From positions 3,937,240 through 4,001,239 of the forward strand of contig NC_019859.2 of assembly GCF_002234675.1 (NCBI RefSeq): a stretch of DNA of 64,000 nt. The letters run 5' to 3'. The stretch's first letter is position 1. The number at the start of each line of letters is the position of its first letter. Shown one piece after another: positions 1 through 12,595 of the stretch. The position numbers and the translations under genes are program-made. The notes under the pieces are model-generated. The model had not been told where the DNA came from. It did no database searches and saw nothing but the letters and a program-made list of their open reading frames with translations. Source of the stretch: Oryzias latipes. Taxonomy: Eukaryota > Chordata > Actinopteri > Beloniformes > Adrianichthyidae.

Positions 1-283
1 CAAATCAGTGCTTGTATCCCCCACCTTTTCACCTTTCTTCCTTTTACTCTCTTCCACCCTCCCCTCACATTCTTCCCCTCTCCCTCCCCACACACACTAA
101 ATGTAACAAATAAATAAAAAATAATACGACAAAAAGGGGTTTATACAAATCTACACTCTAGTTTCTTGAAGCTATATAACCTCTTTTTGTAAGAGTAAAA
201 CCTGTCCAACACAAAAAGCCTTCAGCTCTAATCTGTTTGCTCAGCTGTTGGACAGAACAAGTTAAAAAGAAAAAAAGAAGAAG

Positions 284-325
<42 letters not shown>

Positions 326-1878
326 AAATACATGAATAAAATTGATTCTGATCCAGACTGGTTGGTGGCAGTAATGCAAAGAAGGTGGAGGGGAAGAAAA
401 AGAAGAAGGAAAAAGGGGTTTCTGTTGCTGTGGTGCTCGTTCTCATTGGGCATGCTGGGGTCCCGCTCTGTGGTCTACAAACCATGGAGTGGGCCCTAGG
501 CTGCTCTGTGTGGGGCGGGCCCTGTGGTAATGACCCACAGGATCCCCGTGATATCGTTTCCTCACAGCAGTACCAAGCCAGACTTTTCTTTAGGCTGCAG
601 TTCTTCGTTTTTGTTCAGGGTACTACTGGGGGAACTGGGTGGGTGGAGGGAGGAATCTGGTGGGGGAGGAGTCCCATCTGTGTGTGATTGTCCTGTGTTT
701 TCTGTTTTAAATCATTTTTATATTTTATCTGCTTTCATGTTAAGCTTTTTGTGTTTTTCACTAAATGAAAGGCGCTATGCAAATCAATAAAGTTTGAATA
801 AAACAAAACACCTGATTGCTAAACTAAACAGACTAAGCAAAACTAGGCATCTCACAGGTAATAAAAATAAGTGAACCGATTGATATTTGTGGGATTCCTT
901 TCAGTATTTCAAACGGACGTCATCTCAACGCAGAGGCTATAAATGGAGCTGTGGGCGGGCCTCTCATTGTTGGGGTGCTGGGATGAGCGAAGCCTCAAAG
1001 CCGCTAGTCTCTTATGTAACAGAAGAGGAGGAGATCTATATTAAGGTGGCCCTGGCAGCAAGGCGGATGACGCTCGCTCCCGTCAAACAGAGACTGAATA
1101 TAGAGCTGAATGAATCATTCCATCCATTGTAAATTTTCCTGAGTGAAGGCACAACAGTGCTTCACATGTACATTTAAAAATAACTACAAAAAAGGTGATG
1201 CTGGTGCAGCCTTAAAAAGATGCATGTTTTAGATAATTATGCAGTATGGTGCTTCACAATTCACAGTTATTTAAACAACAAATCAGAAATGAAAAAAAAA
1301 AAAAAGTCGATGAAATAACTGTTAAAAGCAATGCGGAACTAAACCCAACATTTGTCCTGTTTTTGATAAAGACAACACATTTTTCCTGAAATCTTGATTT
1401 ATAAAATAAAAAAAGTCCTTTTTTTTTGCTAACGAGACTTTTTTTTTTTGCCTTTTCAATTATAATCATATTTATTTATGAAATTTAAAAAATGATTAGG
1501 GACAGTTGCTGTGTGTGCGGTGCTGTGAATGTGAATGTGTGTAAGACTGGTCCACGTAAGCCCTCCCTTCTTCCAGATCCCTCTGTCCTCTTTCCTCTGC
1601 AGCATCCTTCCTCCTGCGCAGCCACTTGCCTGCGTTGGAAGCACTGTCACATGACCAGCAGCCACCAATCGCTGTGCACCGAGCACCGGCAAAAAGAGGG
1701 GAGTTGTCTCTCCTCGTCCTCACCCTCCTCTTTTTCTCTGGGAGCCTGACGGTGTGCCTGGAGGAGTTACGGTTTAAGAGAGGGAATCCATCCCATTTCT
1801 TTGAACTGCAGAGGGACTCCTGCTCCCCATCTGACCACGTTTCCTTCAGCCTCTCCCCCCGCAAGGAAACAGGAGGAA
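1..1878. other. Upstream flank and 5' UTR region of gpr137b
   Basis: No convincing coding exon is seen here. Open frames in this stretch are short and low in complexity. A long A-rich tract lies near 280-323. The segment around 690-800 ends in a 'ggcgctatgcaaat' plus 'aataaagtttga' type tail, which resembles the 3' end of a common fish interspersed repeat or a transcript end. About 1,500-1,878 is richer in G+C and directly precedes the gpr137b start, so it probably holds the promoter and 5' UTR. No TATA box is evident. Confidence 0.4.
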
Positions 1879-4800
1879 ATGAATAGGGAGGTGATGGAAG
1901 GGAACCCTGCACAGGAGCAGCAGCATGCCGGCAACGGCTCTCACCTTCCCCCTCCTCCCACCATGACTCCAGCCATCCCACCGTACGTCAAGCTGGGTCT
2001 GACTATTGTCTACACCATCTTCTACTCACTGCTTTTCGCCTTCATTTATGCCCAACTGTGGCTGGTCCTGCGGTACCGACACAAGCGTTTCAGCTACCAG
2101 ACGGCCTTCCTGTTCCTGTGTCTGCTGTGGGCTGCCCTGAGGGCCCTCCTCTTCTCCTTCTACTTCAGAGACTGTGTGACCGCCAACACATTTGGACCCT
2201 TTGCCTTCTGGCTGCTCTACTGCTTCCCAGTTTGCCTCCAGTTCTTTACTCTCAGCCTGATGAACCTCTACTGTGCTCAGGTGAGGAGGGGGCATTGGGT
2301 ACCACTGGGGGGCGGCTGACTGAGTCCTAAAACAAGTCAAATGGTATTGAATCAGCATAAAACTTGAAATGTATAAGTTGAGATTTGGTGTTAGTTGTTA
2401 GTTTTTTCTGGTATGTGCATGAACAACGTGTTTTAATGAAACGAGCTTTTAAAGTTGTAAGGCTTTTAAAGGTCTACTTTTGAAACCTTGTGAGAAAATC
2501 CAAAGGCAATGAGTATGAAGAATATAATATTTCATAAAAATAGAATTCAAAACTTAATCTATTTTGTTGATACCTTTTTTGAAAATGAATCATTTTGTAT
2601 AGAAATTTGGTTTTGCAAAGTTCTGTGACATCACATCTGCAAACTCCGCCCCCTAAAACCCATCTTTGTGAACAGAAGAAAGGAATGAAGGGTTTCCACG
2701 CCTACCACCTCACATTAGGTCTCCTTCCATCCTCTGCTTAAAATCAGACATCGGCAGAGTTTGCTGCACAAATGTGCTTTGGCAGGAAATAACTGGTTAA
2801 AGGAGTTTCATATGCTAATCTGATTTTTAAAGACACTCTGATTAAAATACTGTTTTTTGGAGTGATTGACGTGTCCTTGTGACATTTTTTCCGATGATGG
2901 AGGACATATATTAAGAAAATTAAGGTACAATTTGCATTTCTGAGTATTTCTTTAATCGTTGTAAACCAGGAAAGATTATAAAGAAATGCAATTTAAGGAA
3001 TATCACATTTGTGACAGAAGATACTCCGCTCCTTTCTGATGCCTCCACTTATGGATGACAGGGATCCATGTACGTTTCGGTTTTCTTCGTTTGAGCTGGC
3101 ATCTGACTCAAACTGTTCAGCTAGATAGCTGCAATATTGCTTGCTAGTAAGGTAGAGGGAGAGTGTGTGAATCCATATTTCTCAGCAAATTTGCCCAATA
3201 ATTGCCGCTCTGCAGAAACTATGTCCCAAAAAAGGATTTTTGTTTTGATTTTTTGCCAAAAAATCACAATTTAAAGACCGCGGAAAGTACTTCTACAGTG
3301 GATCAAAAAATTATTGGCGTGGGTCCTTAAGACAAAAATTGATTCAATTCAATTCAATTCAATTCAATTTTATTTGTATAGCCCAAAATCACAACAACAG
3401 TCGTCTCGATGGGCTTCGAAGTAAAACATGAAATCAAAAGGATCACGAATACAAAGAGTTCAATAGAAAAATACTAAAATAAACTAACAAACTGACTAAG
3501 CTAAAACTGGGGGAAAAACTCCCAAAAAAAACGGATTCCGGAAAAAACGAAGAAACCTCAGGGGTGTCCACATGAAGGAGGGATCCTCCCCCAGGACGGA
3601 CAGGCGATTTACCAGAAATCTTAGAGAAGAATTAACTTATCTAAATCTACAGCTACATATATAAAAGTCCAGCAGACGAGCTTCATCCAGCTGTGGTTAT
3701 CGGGACAGTCAAAGGTGCGAGTCGAGCCGGAGACAGGAACCACAGCCAGGTGTAGGAGCAGGAGCAGAGACGAGGTACTCGGTCAGGTACAGAGCAGAGA
3801 CGAGCCAGAGATGAGCCAGAGGCAGGATCCACAGCCAGGTGTAGGAGCAGGAGCAAAGGCGAGGTAAACGGTCAGGAACTGGAGCACGGATGAGCCAACT
3901 GGAGTCTGGAAGCACTCCCACTCCCCAGGAGGGGAGAGGAAAAGAGGGACAATACATGAATCGCACTGCACCAAACGGAGGCATGGAGAACTAAATGATA
4001 AATTATGATCAAGAATAGAGGAGAGAAAGGGTAGAAGTAAAAACAGGAAAGAGGACAGAACCCCAGTGCACCATAGTTACCCCAGCTTCAACTTCTAGCA
4101 GCCTTTTAAAAGAAATAGTTATTATTAAGTTTAGTTTAAACAAATTAACATTAAGTTAAATAATCTCTGAATACTAACTAGTCTGACAATAAGCCTGTCC
4201 AAAGAGGAATGTTTTCAGTCTAGCTTTGAATGTAGAAACTGAGTCGGCCTCTCTTACATGAGCTGGGAGTTTATTCCATAAGACAATTGATCATCTCTTT
4301 TCCCACTTTGCAGTGTGAATTCTCTGTTTTGCTTCCAGAAGTATCAGAGCCGTGAAAAAAGCAGCACAACGTTTTAGGATTTGGCTTGTAAAGAGTTGTT
4401 GAAGGAGATTTTAATATAAAAAAAAAAAGATCAACTGCAGTTTTTATGTGTCTGTTTCCATTTTCTTTTGTTCCAACTGATTCCACATTTTCTGAAATTT
4501 CCTTTTCACACAGTTTGTGCTCTGGATCTAGCTTTAACGTTGCGTCCCTTTATGTGTTCTTCTATGCAAGTTGTACCCCATAATAACTATAATTTTAAAA
4601 TGTCACAACATCCAGCATAAATACAGCATTAGAAACACTTCCATTGTTTCTTGTTACTCGAATGGACATCTCAGATCCACCAGAGACCAATAGTTTGTTG
4701 ATTTTGACCTCAGATGAGTGGCGGGATTCAAGTTGACCATTGAAATTCAATCCTCTGCACTTGCTGGGATTCATCTCATTGGAAGCACTTGATGCACGAG

Positions 4801-7800
4801 CAAACCGCTGCAGATTGAACACAATTCTACCCATCTTTACAAAAATCAACAACACAAATGAATCTTTAATAGGAAGTGCTGCAGTCACTTTATCTGTCTT
4901 GTGATCCCATGTGATCAATCGATCCCACGTGGGGGTGACGACTGACGCGGTGACAGGGAGGGGATGTGAATGGATAAAAGCGGGAGTGAAAAGGAGAACA
5001 GAGAGATCTTCTTCACCATATCTGATCTTTGTGTGAAAGTGGCTCAGTTTAATCTGCTAACCTGGTTACAAAACCAAGTCTTAGATTTAAGAGATATATA
5101 TTAGAAGCTTTTTAGAATTTATTACCGTTCTGCTTCGAAAAGTTTGTCTTTGCAACATCGTATGTGTTTATATCTGTGGTTTCCAACCAATTTTGCTGTT
5201 ACTCTTATTACTGATTGATTGTTGGAGACGTATCTGTTTCCTTTGTATCTCCAGTACAGTAACCTGATTTAGTGGTGTTTGAGACAACTACAAGACAATC
5301 CAATTTGAAATGGACTATTTTGATAAAAACAAAGAACACATTAGGGCTGTCACTAACCACAATTTCAGTAGTCGATTAGTCAACAATAATTTTTTCCATT
5401 AGGAAACGGTTATTGTTTATGTACAGTCATGGGCATTTTTTTCTTTACAAAATGTGATCATGCTGGTACTCAGTCCATGGAGGTTCACGTCATGTATGGT
5501 ACTACTAATGCTCGCCGTATGGTGCATTTACAGAAATGGAGATTTTACATGTATAGTTCATGGATTTCAAGTTCACCTTATAAAAGATAAAAAGTCAAAG
5601 GTCCCAGGTAAGCTACATGCTAGCTCACAAAAACCCCTAATTGGCTCACAACCTATAGGGTTCCAGATCCCTGACCAAATCGTTGTCTAAACTTCCCATA
5701 GAAATTTTAAACAAAAAACATTTTTATGAACATGGGTTTTACTGTATTGCAATTAGTGAACAGTCAAATAATCAACAATATTTTTCCCTCCATTCAGTTA
5801 CAAAAGTGACTTAGGTGGTAGCTTACCCCAAACATGTCTTTAAATCCATCCTTTTCAACCCCTGACAGAATTCTCATTCCTTTTAGAAACATGTTAAGGA
5901 TGCTCTGTGGGTGTTGCAGCCATGTCTGGTGTGCACTGGCTCCTCTCCAGTCTACAGTCAATGGAACGACTACGCAAGTTTTTATGTCCGGTCTCGAGCT
6001 CTACGTACAAATCGGACGTTCATTGATCGCACGCAGACAGTTCAACCAGTTGAACCTTTTTCATACTGAATCGCAGCAACGCAGCACTGTGACCAATCGG
6101 GGACTTGGAATTGGTTGTGACGTGTGGGTGGCGTTCGCTTCAAAACACAAAGTACCAACTGTTGTTGAAAAGATAATAATGAAAGAGATATTAATAATTG
6201 GGGTTTGTGTCCAGTTGGATTCATATGAATCAATGATGGACATTTATAAGAACGAAGCTGTGAAAGCAAAATGTGTGGCACAAGATTTGTAGGGTCTGCA
6301 CCGCTTTGACTTTGCCCACCCAGCCTCTTCTTATTGTAGGTGGCGGATGAGCACTAATAAACAGTAAACATAGCACAAGAAGAATCTTCTCCCTGTCGCT
6401 ACCTGCGTGTCTGGCGTTTTTTCCAATGTGAGAAACAATTGGCTGGATGTGCGTTTTTTAAACCAAAATCACAAAACAAACAAAAAACAGAAAGGACTCG
6501 TCGACAATACCATAATAGCTTTGACGATTTTTAAAAGTCGATTAGTCGACAACGTTGACTAATCGTTGACAGCCCTATAACAGCTACTCTTGAAAAACAG
6601 GAGGAAATCCTCCAAATCCTCATAGATCAAGAATTAGACTAAGATAAATTGAAATAGGATAAGTTAAAATAAATATTAAACGCACGCTTATAATGTGTAC
6701 AATATATGACACAATTGGAGAATTGCCCAACACTATTAGCAAAAACATGGCCGTGGCCCAAACAGCAGCATGGAAATAAAAAAGGAAAAGGAAGTAAACA
6801 GTCTGTTCAAACACTTTACAGTCCAGTGAAACTTTCATTCATTCATGTTAAAAGAAAGACTTAAACACAAACATCATGAGCCGTTTGAAGGTACATTTGG
6901 ATTAAAAAAGAAATCTTTTTGTTTTTTCCTTTTATTACAGGTTTACTTTAAGGCAAAGTCCAAGTACACACCTGCCCTGCTGAAGTACAGGTAACTTCAG
7001 CTCACTTATTCTACTGCAAAGATATTAAAAAATTAATCTAACTTTTGGTGTTTTTGACCTAAAAATTGTGAGTTCAGACCAAATTGCAAACCAGCTCTCT
7101 CCCACAGACTGCCTCTGTACCTGGTTTTCCTGGGTGTCAGTCTCATCTTCTTGGCGGTTAATCTGGCGTGCGCCCTGCTGGTCAAGATGACGGCTGCTGA
7201 CGTCAAAACCATCGTCCTGGTGAGAGTGACCATCAATGACAGCCTGTTTGTCCTCTGCGCCGTCTCGCTGTCCGTCTGCCTCTACAAGGTCGTCAAGATG
7301 TCTTTGGCCAGCGTCTACCTGGAAACAAAGGTACAGGTGACCAACGTCCGACCAGTTAAAATCCAGTAGGATTGCATTGAATGAATTAAGTTTAAATAAA
7401 GACCTCTGTATGCAGGGCACATCAGTCTGTCAGGTGACTCTGATTGGGATCATGGTAGTTCTGCTGTACGCATCCCGAGCTTGTTATAACCTGGTGGTGC
7501 TCGCCCTCACAAACATCGAGAACATCAACTCCTTTGACTACGACTGGTACAACGTCTCAGACCAGGTGAGGATGGTTTCAGGCTGCTGCCCATAAACTGA
7601 TAGGTGGTTTTAGTTTGACTTGAGTTGGTTAGAAATGAAACAAAATAAATGACAAATACTCGTACATTTGAGTTGAGCAGCATCTGTCACGTCTGGTGTT
7701 CTTGCACTTCAAATTCTTACTTGATCTTCAGTACTGTTTTTATTTTTAAGTCATTCAAAATCCCACTCTGATCATCAATTGATCTATTTTCCAATTGTTC

Positions 7801-10175
7801 CTAGTGGTCTTTTAATGATGATTATGCCGGTTTTAGCCTAAATTCAAAAAATAAAGCTAAAAAATTAAAAAAATTAAAGCTGCACGACAAAAACAGAAAA
7901 CAAAATGAAGTGTCTTTGTCTGTGTTTAAAAAGAGGATCCATTCATGGTTTCTACACAGCATTTTGGAGTTTCTATGTTTTACCAAATTGCCCTAGAAAT
8001 GTATTAAATCTTCTGCATAAGTTCTACACGACTTATGTAATTATAGAAAGATAAAGAGAACTACATTTAAAGAGACAACATACAGCAAAAACTGAACTTT
8101 GTGTTTTGATTTGTGTATCTATGCAGGCAGATTTGCGGTCATCGCTGGGAGACGCCGGCTACATCGTGTTCGGGGTGATTCTGTTCGTCTGGGAGCTGCT
8201 GCCCACCTCGCTGGTCGTCTTCTTCTTCAGGGTCAGACGGCCGCCTCAAGACCGGGTCAGTCGCCAGCAGCCATGAAAACAAATTCTGTTGTAAGAAATA
8301 GTTTCCCAGGTCTCATTCAGCCCTGATCATTCACATCTAGCTGCTAAAAAAAGGCTCATTTTTGATTTTACTTATGGTGAAAGTAAAATCCTCTCACTGC
8401 ACATTTGAACCTTTATCTTCATCCACAGAGTACCACGGGAATACCCAACCACGTTCTCTCCTCTAGAGGATACTTCTTCGATAACCCTCGTCGCTATGAC
8501 AGCGATGATGACCTGGCGTGGAGCATTCCTCCTCAGAATGCATCAGCAAGGTACCATCCTCCACCACGTCCTCACCTGTGTTTTAACTTTTTCCTTACAT
8601 TTTGTCCACACGCAAAGATTTCCCACTTAATAAAACTAAAATTATACATCCTTCTTATAAAATGTTTGTTTTACAAAAGAAACTTTAGTTTTCATATGTT
8701 TTGCATGTCTTTTTTGTTTCCTTGAGCACATCTTTATTGTAATTTCAAAACTATAACATCTATAACATCTTATTAAAACATTATCCCTAGTCTGGAATTT
8801 AAAGAATAAAAAAGTGTCTTACATATGGATGCATCTTACCAGCTCACATTAATGTTAAGAATAAACAAAAGTAGATAGCTAGGTGAAAATTAAATAAATA
8901 AATAGGAAGTGTAATCTCTCAGAAATGCTTGGGTTGATACTAAACATGAAATGTGTTTTGAAAAAGATTAGACAAGGATTTCATGGAATTTTAAAAAATA
9001 TTATTGGGACACATGGCTGCACGGTGGCGCAGTGGTTAGCGCTCTTGCCTCACAGCAAGAAGGCCTCCGGTTCAAGTCCCGGCTGGGGGATGTGAAAAAC
9101 AGAACATCAACGGGGGACCTTTCTGTGTGGCGTTTGCATGTTCTCCCCGTGTATGCGTGGGTTCTCTCCGGGGTCTCTGGCTTCCTCCCACTGTCCAAAA
9201 ACATGCTTCATAGGTTAATTGGCAACTCTAAATTGTCCCTAGGTGTGAGTGTGAGAGTGAATGGCTGTGTGTTTGTGGACATTCTACCCTGCGACAGACT
9301 GGTGATCTGTTCAGGTTGTCCCCTGCCTTCGCCCACAAGTGGCCAGGATAGGCTCCAGCAGCCCCGTGACCGGTTAAGAAAATGAATAAATTATTGGGAC
9401 ACTTTCTTTTTTTTTTTATCTAATATTTTACAGTTTGGTGTTTTCCTTCCTCAAAACCATCAAGGAAGCAAAGAGGCCTGATAGATTAGATAGAAGCAAA
9501 AACATTCAATCTAATTGAGCTTCAAGGAGGGACTGAGGAAAGGAAGGTTTATCATTAATAAATAGGTATTACTGTCTTCCTAGCATTGCTAAGAAGATGT
9601 AAAAAATATTTTATTTTTAATGTTTAAAGCTTTTTACCAACCGATTCAAAAGTCAACTTTTGATTCCATACATTAACAACACAGACGATGTATTTCCACA
9701 ATATGTTAAATGTAACAGATTTTCATTGATGTTCTACACAAGAAAGAAATCAAACCAACGTTTACATAAACTTGGCATGTCCAAAGTCCGGCCTGTAGGC
9801 CAAATGCTGCCCCTCAGTTCCTCTCAGACTCAAAATGTCCCCGGCCCACATGGCTCCTGTCATAAAACCAATATTGTGCGGAGTTTACAGGGAGCATTTA
9901 ATTGTGAATAATGTAACTTATTCATATAAACCTACATTTAACATTGACTAAATTTATTCTTCAGACAGACTTTTTTGTGTCTCATTGCAGTTAAAGTTTC
10001 ATTTGCACTTGCTGATGGGTCTGTGCAGTGCTTTGACTTTCCTCCTGCGCCTTTTCACAGCCTCTCCTCTGACTGCTACGACTGGGGCAGCCGCCACAGC
10101 AGCTTCACGGCGCACAGTCACAGCGACGAGCAGCGCCTCACCACGTCCACCGGAGAGCTGCACCGGTATCCGTGA
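1879..10175 (+). CDS. gpr137b: Integral membrane protein GPR137B, seven coding exons
   Basis: Orphan seven-pass membrane protein of the GPR137 family. The family is known from lysosomal membranes, where GPR137B affects mTORC1/Rag signalling. Coding exons read as 1879-2280, 6941-6990, 7108-7330, 7416-7565, 8127-8255, 8429-8550 and 10061-10175. All have GT/AG borders and matching phases, giving about 396 residues against about 399 in human. Visible family motifs are [12 protein letters not shown] before TM1, [64 protein letters not shown] and the tail motif [13 protein letters not shown]. The last of these, with SKY..LLKYRLPLYL, favours the B paralogue over GPR137 or GPR137C. An ATG at 1894 has better start context and aligns with the human start, so the protein may begin there; an in-frame ATG also lies at 1801. 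NGS near the N-terminus is a possible glycosylation site. Intron 1 (4.7 kb) is full of repeats. ero1b follows tail-to-tail, as in human. Confidence 0.95.
3338..4290 (+). repeat. Fish interspersed repeat with (TTCAA)n head, in gpr137b intron 1
   Basis: Starts with several 'attcaattcaa' units followed by 'ttttatttgtatagcc', then 'gggaaaaactccc' and 'gaagaaacctcagg' modules and a distal 'gtctagctttgaatgtagaa' module. This order is familiar from a very common teleost repeat. Inside it, about 3,735-3,790 and 3,830-3,885 are near copies of each other ('cacagccaggtgtaggagca'). The class is not certain from sequence alone. Confidence 0.7.
5342..6577. mobile_element. hAT-like non-autonomous DNA transposon
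   Basis: The ends form an inverted repeat: 'tagggctgtcac' at the left and 'gttgacagcccta' at the right. Subterminal 'gtcgattagtcaac' type motifs are repeated in opposite orientation near both ends. About 1.24 kb, with no recognisable transposase. The flanks 'gaacacat' and 'taacagct' agree at 5 of 8 positions, so an 8-bp target duplication is only weakly supported. It lies in gpr137b intron 1 and is old. Confidence 0.7.
9013..9390 (+). mobile_element. tRNA-headed SINE-like retroposon with 12-bp target duplication
   Basis: The head holds pol III-like boxes, 'tggcgcagtggttagcgc' (A box) and 'ggttcaagtcc' (B box), followed by the familiar fish module 'tttgcatgttctccccgtg' and the tail 'aatgaataaa'. 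It is flanked by a perfect direct repeat 'ttattgggacac' at 9001-9012 and 9391-9402, the mark of target-primed insertion. It sits in gpr137b intron 6, in the sense direction. Confidence 0.85.
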
Positions 10176-12595
10176 CCCCCCAGCCAAAACCCGTGCCCCC
10201 ACTTTCCCCTGTACAACATCACTCTGCACTTTGACACCCATCACAGAACATGTTTGTTGCAGTTCTGATGTGAACTTTTGTCCCACTCTTTAAGTTTAAT
10301 TATCAAACGAAATCAACAGTTTTGACCTTTTCAACAAGTTTTAATAATTACTGTTTTGTAAGACAACAGGTCACTAAAACTGAACTACCAGACAAACTAA
10401 AATAATGCGCTAAACTTCTAAGAGTGTACAGACTTGTAATTCTAAGTAGTATGTTGTTGAGTAATGATGAATGTTTTTTTTTTTTAGTGTTTTAATGAAC
10501 ACCCCTCAGGTCGTCAAAAAACATCCATCACAGTTTTCTATTTAATTATCTTCAAAAAATTTTTTTTTTTTAATCCTTAACTACAACCTTTGATAAACAA
10601 CAATTGTTCTGGATTATTTAAAAAGCAAAAGTGTCAAAATCAAAAGCAACAAGCACTTATATTAATGTCAAATTAATTGCGTTATCATGACTCCTCAGTC
10701 GTGCTTCAGTTCATTGGGGTAAGCAGGCAGGGTTTAATGTCCACACAGCTCTATTTACTCTGCTCAGCAGTCTGTTTGAATTAGTTTGCTCAGGTTGGGA
10801 ATGCAAAAAAAAAAAAAAGTCACAACTTTAATTTGGTTTCTTTTCAAGATTCAGAAAATTATCTCCACTCTGCCTCTTGTGTCTGCTTCATTGTCTGCAG
10901 TATTTGAGAACTAGACTGATTGACTCCTCCCCCTTGGCGCTCCAAACAGGAAGTAACTGCTGGCTCCAAGAAGCCAAAATCCCATGAACTTCTAAAGAGA
11001 AACAAACAGCTGTCACTCAGCCATTCTATTTGTCAGAATAACCACTCTTGCACTGATACTTTTTCTTAAATGTTCTTGATAATCTTTTTTATATTCCATA
11101 TTTTTTTCTGCAGTTCAAGTTATTTAAGTCATAAACTGGCCAATCAGGTGCCTCAATACAAATAGGTGGTGCCTTCTGGCCCCCACTTCAAAGCCTTTGA
11201 CAGATTTCATATAGGGGTAGGGTTGAGGACTTCCAACAAGCTTGTTCCTGATTGGCGAGAGGGGTCGCCATAGAAACGTTGACTCAGACTGACTCGGACC
11301 AGTCGCTGCTAACTGACCATGTCTGGCTCCAAGATGGCGGCATCCGTATCGCAAAAAGAAATTGCAACTGAATTGACTTCATTTGGTTGAAGCTGGATGT
11401 AAATCCTTCTCTATGGGTGATGTCACACACGCTCAGTCCAGTTCTCATATACACTCAATGGTAAAACCTATTTTTTTGAGTTGTATTTCTTTATTCTTCA
11501 GACTTACAATGGAGGCTTTGTTTTGTTTTGTTTTTTTACATGAACTGGAAACTTTCTGAATCCATATTTAACCCTCCACGCCTGAATTTATCTTTTAATG
11601 ACATAAAATTGCTCAGTGCCAACAATCCCGGCCACAACTCAGAGGTGCATTTCTAAAAAACTACTGCCCCTCTGCAGAAACTATGTCCTAGAAAACAACA
11701 CCAGTTTCTTTTTTGTTTGTTTGTTTTGACTAAAAACAACCTAATCATCAGTTAAAGGCCAATAGGAGTGTTTCTCCTCCAACACTCTTTTCACTGGCTA
11801 ACTTTGAACCACATTAATAATTTGATAAATTACCATTCTGTTGTAGTTTTAACTGGCTAGTACGGTTCATCCAAAGTAAATTATTCCTAAACCTTTGCTT
11901 TTTTTTCTTTCTTCAATGGATCCTGACAAACTGCCACCCTGCAGGAAACCCCCAGGGCCATTAATGGGCCTTTAACTTTAATAAAATCATGCTGTGTAAA
12001 TGAGTCAGGTCTTGCTGCTCACCTGAGGTTGTTGTTGTTGTTTTCACCTGCTTTAAAGGTCATATAAAGACACAAGAAGGAACTCAAAAAGGTGAATAAT
12101 TAAGAAAGAAAAGATATTTTCAAAAAAGCTTTTAAAAAAATAAAAATTTAAGGCATCTGTGTTTAAAAATGACAAAAGATTTTCACCAAAAAAAATTGTT
12201 AGTTTAAAATGCAATTTAGTATTCCACATCATCTCTGGTTCAACTCATTTAGTAGATCCATATATAAAAGCGCTGAGACTTTAACTATTTAACAAAGTGT
12301 TTGAGAAAAAAAAAACATTAGGAATTACATTTGAACATTTTGTAGGTGGATGAAAACGTATGAGTAAAAGGATTTTATGAAGGTTTGACAGAGTGTCTCC
12401 AAAGGAGCTTAGATTATAAATTTGTAATATATTTTGTACTTTTTTCTTTTTGTACAGCTGGAGTAATCTGTTGTTGTTCGTGTGTGTGTGTGTAATGTTT
12501 TGAAGGAGAAAAAAAAATGTAAATGATCTGCAGACTGTCATGTAGACTGTGTCTGACCTTTGTAGTGGAGGAAATAAATCAAAATGAATTTATTT
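10176..12595 (+). other. 3' UTR of gpr137b
   Basis: Follows the stop codon without any further coding signal. A canonical AATAAA lies at 12573-12578 and is the most likely polyadenylation signal. The stretch includes a dispersed MITE-like copy at about 10,900-11,462 and a 'ctctgcagaaactatgtcc' repeat near 11,665-11,690. The length, about 2.4 kb, is inferred. Confidence 0.5.
10900..11462. repeat. Dispersed MITE-like repeat, copy 1
   Basis: Begins 'tatttgagaactagactg' and ends 'cagttctcatatacactcaa', so the ends are roughly inverted. The body has 'aaactggccaatcaggtgcc', 'gatggcggcatccg', 'gattgacttcatttggttg'-like and 'gggtgatgtcacacacg' modules. Related copies lie at about 53,965-54,300 (opposite orientation) and 56,708-57,012. 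Confidence 0.6.

Noticed and set aside
158-485. Minus-strand frames rich in phenylalanine
   Set aside because: They are translations of an A-rich tract and have no protein-like composition.
887-1132. Possible small protein upstream of gpr137b
   Set aside because: No recognisable homology, no support from neighbouring exons, and a frame of only 81 codons.
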